Of a stretch of DNA of 64,000 bases, positions 42,932 through 64,000 are shown piece by piece. Position 1 is the stretch's first letter. Every line of letters begins with the position of its first letter. Source of the DNA: Engraulis encrasicolus (lineage: Eukaryota; Chordata; Actinopteri; Clupeiformes; Engraulidae); the NCBI RefSeq assembly GCF_034702125.1, contig NC_085871.1:29601349-29665348 (forward strand). The letters are read 5' to 3'. The notes beneath the pieces are model-generated. The model did not search any database. It was not told the origin of the DNA and saw only the letters and a program-made list of their open reading frames with translations. The position numbers were made by a program, and so were the translations under genes.

Positions 42932-43563
42932 AAAAAAATGCTCAAAGAAAATAATTTAAAAATCAATACATAGGTTATTTACAGACATCTGCCACATTTA
43001 CTGAATATCTCAAATGCCTTCCTTTTAAACATTTGTAAATGACTTTGTAAAGAGTAAATGAAATAATAAATATATTGGGAACATCATATTGGTCATAAAA
43101 GCACAGATGAAAGCAATAACAGGGGATAATAACGGGCTTTTGCTTCATAAGATAAAATAGCTGAATATCCGACCAAATTAACTCTACCACAAACTTACTG
43201 TTTTAAAGACACAATAGAAGATTAAGTTGTGAAGTTTAAACTTCATAAAGTTTCAGCATTCATACGCAATACAATTCGTTTCCTCTTAAATATATAACCT
43301 GTGTGTGTTTATTCTCTTTTTTAAATTCATACATATAAAAGTTAGCTGAAAATACTTTTTTTTGTTTTTGAAATTCTATTAAATCTAAACGGAGGCAGAT
43401 TCTGTTCAAAGGTTGCTTTTTAAAAACATCGAGAGACGCAAAGCTCTGCAAAAAGGCAATCTCCTTCACTGGTGGAATTTGATCGTTTGATCGTAACACA
43501 TACATCTTTTTTCCCCCCAAATAACCAGAGGTGGGAAAACTGGACGGACAGAGTAAAAGTCCT

Positions 43564-43695
43564 GGGGTGCATTTTTCAAAAGGGAAGTTGTTAGCTTGTT
43601 AGCAACTTCGGTAGTAGTTGCCAATGGGAAAATGCATTGAACACAACAACGTAGCTAATGTAGTAAGCAACTTTGGTTTCGAGAAATGCACCCCT
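43564..43695. mobile_element. Short MITE, aggggtg ends, copy 2
   Basis: Nearly the same sequence as 34315-34443, ends ggggtgcatttttcaaaa and gagaaatgcacccc. Confidence 0.7.
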
Positions 43696-44346
43696 GCTTT
43701 GATGTTCCTTCTGTCTGTTCTCTCAGCACAGGTGATTTGACTGATTAGCTCATCAACCTGGCTTAAGGCTGTGGTCATTAGGGGTCAACATTTTCACTGA
43801 ATTGGCTGGAGCAAAAATGTGTCAGGGTTTTTTACTGTCTGAACCCGTATTTTTCCACCTCTGCTAATGACTTGATGTCAACCTCTCGGGCGCCCCCTAC
43901 TGGTCCAGACCACTTGCCACCGCCCCAGTCTCTTGTTTTCCAAGCCAAGCGGCAGAGCTGGACTGTTGGGGGGCATCTGGTAAGGGAAGAAGGTGATGCA
44001 ATGCAACCAGTCCCATACAATTCTGAGGTTTGAAACAAAACTATAGTAGCTATGCTGATTGTACTGTATGATATAGGGGAAAAGGATGGGGGGAAGTAAG
44101 GTGAACTCATGGTAGTTGTTTCAGCTTGGGCCTATTGGTTGTGGTTGCTTCATATACTCTACTGTGGTGTTTGGTGTCGGTGTGCTTTTTTGCATGGCTG
44201 AAGGGAAGGGAGAAGTTTATGGGGCAATGTTACTTTAGAAAATCTATCTACAGTACATTTAAACAGTGTGCAAATACAAACTGATGGCCCAAATGATATT
44301 TTTAGTTGTTGGGTGTTGTGTGTGGGAGTGGTGCGGGAGGAGAGTG

Positions 44347-47000
44347 GGGTCATTTCACGTGAAATCAGACACTTTGGGACCCGACCGACCCGGATTTCAA
44401 TCATACTTGGTGTGCCTTTTCAGTAGCAAGGTAGCACCCCAGAACTGTATTGGTTTGAATCTGACACTAATATTAAGGGAGAAACAGACTAGGAAAGGTT
44501 CACATGTGAGGGTAGGACACTATACATTCAGCCTTGAATATATCAGTCAGTGTTAGTCACAAAAAGATGCCTGTGGTGTTGTTTGAAAGCTCTTTTCTGG
44601 CTCTACATATTACACAATCAGCTTGGAATACAACAACTCTCAGAATATGAATTATGATAAATTGAAAAATTAAAAATTGAATATCTAAAAAACTCATATT
44701 TTAAAATGGCCAGTTCCTTGTCCAAACGTAGCCGGCAATGTCATGAGCAGCACCTTAAATGCTGGTGTTCGGTTTGTTATTCATTTCAGAGAGAAGTTGA
44801 CTCACAAATATGGCATCATACAGACCACTTACTAATAATATGGTAATACCATAGTAGCATCACATGACAAAACAAAAACAAAACAAAAATGGTCAGTGTC
44901 CATGGTCCCAGGTTTCAGAAACTAAGGCAGATGTCCATTTATACACACCAAATGATGATATGTGAATGTTTGAACATTCCTTCTCTGTGTACCTGTGCCA
45001 TCTTCCCTTTACCGTACTTTAAAGAGATAATCAATGGCTACACTCTCATTTTGTACTCTACCAGTGCATTGAAGCAGCAAGCTGTGTCTTTTGTAGATAA
45101 TGTATAAGTACGTCCCGTTGCAGTTACAGGTTCCACTACCAGAAGCACATCCTGATGATCCATGACAGTCTATCTGGTCTGAAGGGAAAAGTGAAGGATG
45201 GAGATGGCCCATGAGGATGCAGGAAGTTCAGTTTCACCTCTCCAGTGCTCGGCATACATTCCTCAGCACATGCTAGCCACCAGTTGCCATCATATACAGC
45301 TACAACATACCCTTTGATGCTTGAAAATGTAACACATTCCTTTACTGAGCTCACTCTTTCAACTCTGCCTTCTCTGAATGCTCAAAATGGCCTAACTTCC
45401 ACTGTGTCCATTGACAATGGGCAGAAGCTGTGTAGTTTTTGAGTACCTGGAATAGTTCTTGCAGATTCAAACCTTTTCAACAAGTTCTCAGCTTCATGAT
45501 GGTACATATCTGTTGTGGCAAACTGGCAATGGATGTTCTTGACATTATCCTTGACAAATTCAAACAGTTGGTATGGCGTTACAATTTAATTGTCAATAGG
45601 ACGTTGCAGACTTCCTGCACAATATAAGAACCTTAAAATTACAACAAATTTGTGCCACCACGAGGCAGATTTTCACATACCTGCAGAGTGGCACTTTTTT
45701 GCCACATCACATGGCAAAGGTCCATGTGATGGCGTTGGAGGGACAGTTAAATGGCTTGCTGCACGAGCAAGTCTGCAACGTCCTATTGAACTGTTTGAAT
45801 TTGTCAAGGATAATGTCAAGAACATCCATTGCCAGTTTGCCACAACAGAGATGTACCATCATGAAGCTGAGAACCTGTTGAAAAGGTTTGAATCTGCAAG
45901 AACTATTCCAGGTACTCAAAAACTACACAGATTCTTCCTTTTTATCAATGGACACAGTGGAAGTTAGGCCATTTTCAGCATTCAGAGAAGGCAGAGTTGA
46001 AAGAGTGAGCTCAGTAAAGGAATGTGTTACATTTTCAAGCATCAAAGGGTATGTTGTAGCTGTATATGATGGCAACTGGTGGCTAGCATGTGCTGAGGAA
46101 TGTATGCCGAGCACTGGAGAGGTGAAACTGAACTTCCTGCATCCTCATGGGCCATCTCCATCCTTCACTTTTCCCTTCAGACCAGATAGACTGTCATGGA
46201 TCATCAGGATGGGCTACTGGTAGTGGAACCTGTAACTGCAACGGGATGTACTTATACATTATCTACAAAAGACACAAATGCACTGGTAGAGTACAAAATG
46301 AGAGTGTAGCCATTGATTATCTCTTTAAAGTACGGTAAAGGGAAGATGGCACAGGTACACAGAGAAGGAATGTTCAAACATTCACATATCATCATTTGGT
46401 GTGTATAAATGGACATCTGCCTTAGTTTCTGAAACCTGGGACCATGGACACTGACCATTTTTGTTTTGTTTTTGTTTTGTCATGTGATGCTACTATGGTA
46501 TTACCATATTATTAGTAAGTGGTCTGTATGATGCCATATTTGTGAGTCAACTTCTCTCTGAAATGAATAACAAACCGAACACCAGCATTTAAGGTGCTGC
46601 TCATGACATTGCCGGCTACGTTTGGACAAGGAACTGGCCATTTTAAAATATGAGTTTTTTAGATATTCAATTTTTAATTTTTCAATTTATCATAATTCAT
46701 ATTCTGAGAGTAGTTGTATTCCAAGGTGATTGTGTACTATGTAGAGCCAGAAAAGAGCTTTCAAACAACACCACAGGCATCTTTTTGTGACTAACACTGA
46801 CTGATATATTCAAGGCTGAATGTATAGTGTCCTACCCTCACATGTGAACCTTTGCTAGTCTGTTTCTCCCTTAATATTAGTGTCAGATTCAAACCAATGC
46901 AGTTCTGGGGTGCTACCTTGCTACTGAAAAGGCACACCAAGTATGATTGAAATCCGGGTCGGTCGGGTCCCAAAGTGTCTGATTTCACGTGAAATGACCC
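44347..47000. mobile_element. 2.65 kb near-perfect palindrome carrying a coding fragment
   Basis: Arms 44347 to about 45615 and about 45770 to 47000 are inverted copies with few differences, around a spacer of about 150 bases. The outer ends are GGGTCATTTCACGTGAAAT and its inverse, with AGTG outside both (44343-44346 and 47001-47004). Plus-strand 45686-45950 encodes an FFATSHGKGPCDGVGG motif and continues, after a one-base frame break near 45940, into a second conserved-looking stretch with VVAVYDGNWWLA (about 46045-46090) and LNFLHPHGPSPSF. The left arm repeats only the second stretch, on the minus strand. I recall the FFATSHGKG type from uncharacterised animal proteins in repeats. It is broken here, and the transposon family is unknown. 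Confidence 0.75.
45686..46223 (+). pseudogene. Broken FFATSHGKG-type protein fragment
   Basis: The first part (45686 to about 45945) reads EWHFFATSHGKGPCDGVGG..., then ELFEFVKDNVKNI and RFESARTIPGT. A single-base slip in a T/C-rich run near 45935-45945 moves the frame; the second part (to 46223) contains VRPFSAFREGRVERVSS and YDGNWWLACAEECMPS. No catalytic motif is recognised. The frame break and missing N-terminus argue against a working gene. Confidence 0.6.
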
Positions 47001-47032
47001 AGTGTGGAAATTACATTTTCTATGCATGTTAA

Positions 47033-47745
47033 AGGCAAAATATGTAATTTCAGTCATTCATTTTGAAAATATATGCTTTCCATTTACATAGTTGATCTTT
47101 TCATGAATATGTATTAATTAATTAATTAACAAGTATTTACTGGTTGGATCAAAGTACAGTACTTTTTGCAGACACGGATGTCTATGACTGGTAAGCCAAG
47201 ATGGCAGACATGGAAAATATTCTGTAAACTACTGTGTTTATGTGAGAAAAGTGTACATTTCCATTATGGCTGTAACGATACACTCAACCACTATTCGGTT
47301 CGCATTACAATTTTTTTTTACCTACGTTTCGAAACAAGCCACAATTTTAAAAATGTGACTTTTTGATGATTGTTCATAGGAAGAAAAGGTTTAAAGAGGC
47401 TTCCAATGTAAAAACGTACTGATGTGAAAAAAAAAAAAAAAAAAAAAGCTAAAAAAAAGTAGCCTAATACAATTGATGTGAAGTTTGGAAGCACCATCAC
47501 ATCATATCATGTGGTTGTTTTTTGGACTGAAGGGTAACAGTACTTTGAAATGGCGCATCACGATACTGCCTTCTTGTATCACGATAGATTCGATACAATA
47601 TTGTTACAGCCCTAATTTCCAAGTGAAAATGAATAGTTGGATATTGATAGTAGTGGCAGTAGATATCCATGAAAAAAATAACATTTGTGAATGGACAGCA
47701 CTAAATTCAGAAATAAACTACTAATATGAATTACATACTCTGCCT
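47033..47745. mobile_element. TTAA MITE interrupted by a hAT MITE
   Basis: Ends aaggcaaaatatgtaattt and aattacatactctgcctt with TTAA on both sides (47029-47032 and 47746-47749). The internal sequence is of the same family as 3558 and 60826 (gaatggacagcactaaattc, aataaactacta). Confidence 0.65.
47265..47614. mobile_element. hAT-type MITE nested in the TTAA element
   Basis: Starts TATGGCTGTAACGATACA and ends TTACAGCCCTA. Flanks ATTTCCAT (47257-47264) and ATTTCCAA (47615-47622) match at seven of eight. It is the same family as the outer shell in LSM8 intron 3 (17634). Confidence 0.7.
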
Positions 47746-47884
47746 TTAAGGATTGTCAACTGTCGGAGGTGGGGGGTTGGGGTTGGGGTTCGGGCAGTGG
47801 GTGGATTGTGCAACAATTCAGTGCCAGATTCCAGTGTAATTCCAACAAACGTTTACAGTGATCATACTTTCACAATCAGATAGG

Positions 47885-48735
47885 TAGCACACTGTCCCAG
47901 CGACGGAGGAAGAGAAGAGGGATGTAGGAGTAGGAAGAGGAGAGGGGGTAGGAGGATAGGAACCAGGATGGAGAGGTAGGGGAGGGAAGGAATAGGGAAG
48001 AGGGAGGGAAGAGAAGGAGCGAGACAGGAAGACAAGACGAGGAAAGTAGAAGAGGAGAGAGAGAGAAAGAGAGGAGGAAGGTGAGAGGAAGAGAAAAGAA
48101 AGAGGAGAAAGAAGAGGAGGAGGCGGAGTAGGATGAGGAAGAGGAGGAGGAGGAGGAGGAGGAAGAGGAGAGGGGGTAGGAGGATAGGGGCCAGGATGGA
48201 GAGGTAGGGGAGGGAAGGAATAGGGAAGAGGGAGGGAAGAGAAGGTGCGAGACAGGAAGACAAGACGAGGAAAGTAGAAGAGGAGAGAGAGGAGAGGAGA
48301 GAGAGAGAAAGAGAGGAGGAAGGTGAGAGGAAGAGAAAAGAAAGAGGAGAAAGAAGAGGAGGAGGCGGAGTAGGATGAGGAAGAGGAGGAGGAGGATGAG
48401 GAGGAGGAAGAGGAGAAGAGGCCACCTCAAGTATCCAACTTGTGAGTTAGATAATGTACAGGTCCAGTAAAGATTCTGGGAGAGTAGAAGATAAAGACAG
48501 AGGATGAGATAGAGAGGAAGAAACAGAGAAGGAGAAGGAGGAGAGGGACAAAGGAGAGATAGAGGAGGAAGGAGGAATAAAAGGTGGAGAGAAAGAGGAG
48601 ACATCCGCCCTCTCGATGTCCCTGTGATGGAGGCAAGAGGAGGAGAGAAGAGGTGAAGAGGAGAGAAGCAAGGGGAGGAAGAAGACGAGGAGAGAAACAA
48701 GGGAAGAGAGAAGAGGAGGAAGAGGGGGAGGGAAG
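47885..48735. repeat. Purine-rich (GA/GGA) satellite with a 230-base tandem duplication
   Basis: Almost entirely A and G on the plus strand. A unit of about 230 bases (gaggaggatagg..., ggtaggggagggaaggaat, gagacaggaagacaagacg) occurs at about 47935-48165 and again at about 48168-48405, with a partial third copy at 49645-49700 inside the SHANK gene. Long antisense leucine/serine-rich frames here are composition artefacts. Confidence 0.85.
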
Positions 48736-48830
48736 TCCTCAAGTATCCAGCAGCTGTTTGTGCGTCCTCTCCATGTTCATGCGATGGCCCACCAAAGTCA
48801 CCCCCAAGTCTTCCATGGTGACTGTCGAAG
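48427..48830 (-). pseudogene. Two decayed copies of the SHANK terminal (SAM end) coding segment
   Basis: Minus-strand 48739-48812 reads MEDLGVTLVGHRMNMER, then THKQLLDT and stop, close to the real exon's LGVTRVGHRMNIERALKQLLDT. A pyrimidine tract and cgacag precede it. A more worn copy has HHRDIERAD near 48600-48630, again behind a pyrimidine-rich cacag, and ends THKLDT-stop at 48427. Both follow the real stop (48910) and sit in the purine satellite. They could be read-through or alternative terminal exons, but most likely are by-products of local duplication. Confidence 0.7.
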
Positions 48831-48909
48831 GAAGAGAGGAGGAGGAGAGCAAGGGAGGAGAGAGTGGAATATAGAAGAGGAAAGAGAAGGGTACAGGTCT
48901 GTAAGGTCC

Positions 48910-63621
<14,712 letters not shown>

Positions 63622-64000
63622 CTGTTTGGACAGCAGCACAGCAAAGAGAGCAGGACAAAGAAACACGCAGCGTTTAGTTACATTGCATTACATTACATTT
63701 AGCAGCCGACATGAGTTAACATCAAGACCTTGTGTACACCAGAGGCCGTGGGTATGCCCTCACCAGGTCTTGACGTTAACTTTTTCACTCACCGGCCACT
63801 GCCCACTGTGCCTAGAGTTTTTACCAATTCACTAGCCATTCACCTATTCTAATAGCCACACTTTTGATATTAGTTTTTTTTTATCATGATGATACTGTAG
63901 ATCTAACTTCAGAAGATGGGTTGCTAATGCAAGAAGATGAGTGCATAGCTTCCTAGATGGAAATAAATCAAACAAATACCAACAGAGTAACTGAGCATTT
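63622..64000. other. SHANK intron at the right edge
   Basis: Apart from a SINE/L2-type tail remnant at about 63683-63712 (gcattacattacatttagcag) I see nothing. The next upstream SHANK exon is outside the window. Confidence 0.4.

Overview
This is vertebrate nuclear DNA, almost certainly from a ray-finned (teleost) fish. The genes are split by many short GT-AG introns. Long CA/GT, GA/CT and GATA microsatellites are everywhere, and the gaps and introns are packed with fish-type mobile elements: hAT, TTAA-target and Tc1 DNA elements, tRNA-derived SINEs, an L2/Rex1-like LINE and Penelope-like remnants. I cannot fix the species.

Layout, left to right. The first 1.5 kb is compound CA/CT microsatellite. 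At 1997-2168 (+) is the last coding exon of a gene that begins left of the window; I do not recognise it. Converging on it is an eight-exon tetraspanin on the minus strand (coding 13086 down to 3988, about 385 aa), with a CD37/CD82-type extracellular loop and an unusual Q/Y/G-rich repeat tail. Head to head with it, 2 kb away, is LSM8 on the plus strand (four exons, 15087-23347, 96 aa), whose third intron holds a Russian-doll nest of transposons. Thymidine phosphorylase (TYMP, nine coding exons, about 461 aa) lies on the minus strand at 37594-26552, converging on LSM8. A gene-poor stretch (38.2-48.4 kb) of small inverted-repeat elements follows, with a near-perfect 2.65 kb palindrome at 44347-47000. 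From 63621 down to 48910 (minus) are the last eight exons of a SHANK scaffold gene, most likely shank3, ending in the SAM domain. Its ankyrin, SH3 and PDZ parts lie beyond the right edge.

The genes do not form one pathway. LSM8 is a nuclear RNA-processing subunit, TYMP a pyrimidine-salvage enzyme, SHANK a postsynaptic scaffold and the tetraspanin a membrane organiser. TYMP and SHANK3 share one chromosome band in human (22q13.33), so their order here supports the shank3 call. All exon models were rebuilt by hand from splice signals, phase and remembered protein families. Phases agree across every junction reported.

Most worth a second look: the tetraspanin tail; the palindrome carrying an FFATSHGKG-type protein fragment; Penelope-like inverted structures with hammerhead-like cores; two decayed copies of the SHANK terminal coding end just behind the real one; the splitting of the SHANK proline-rich region by introns; and several splice sites built from microsatellites or transposon ends.
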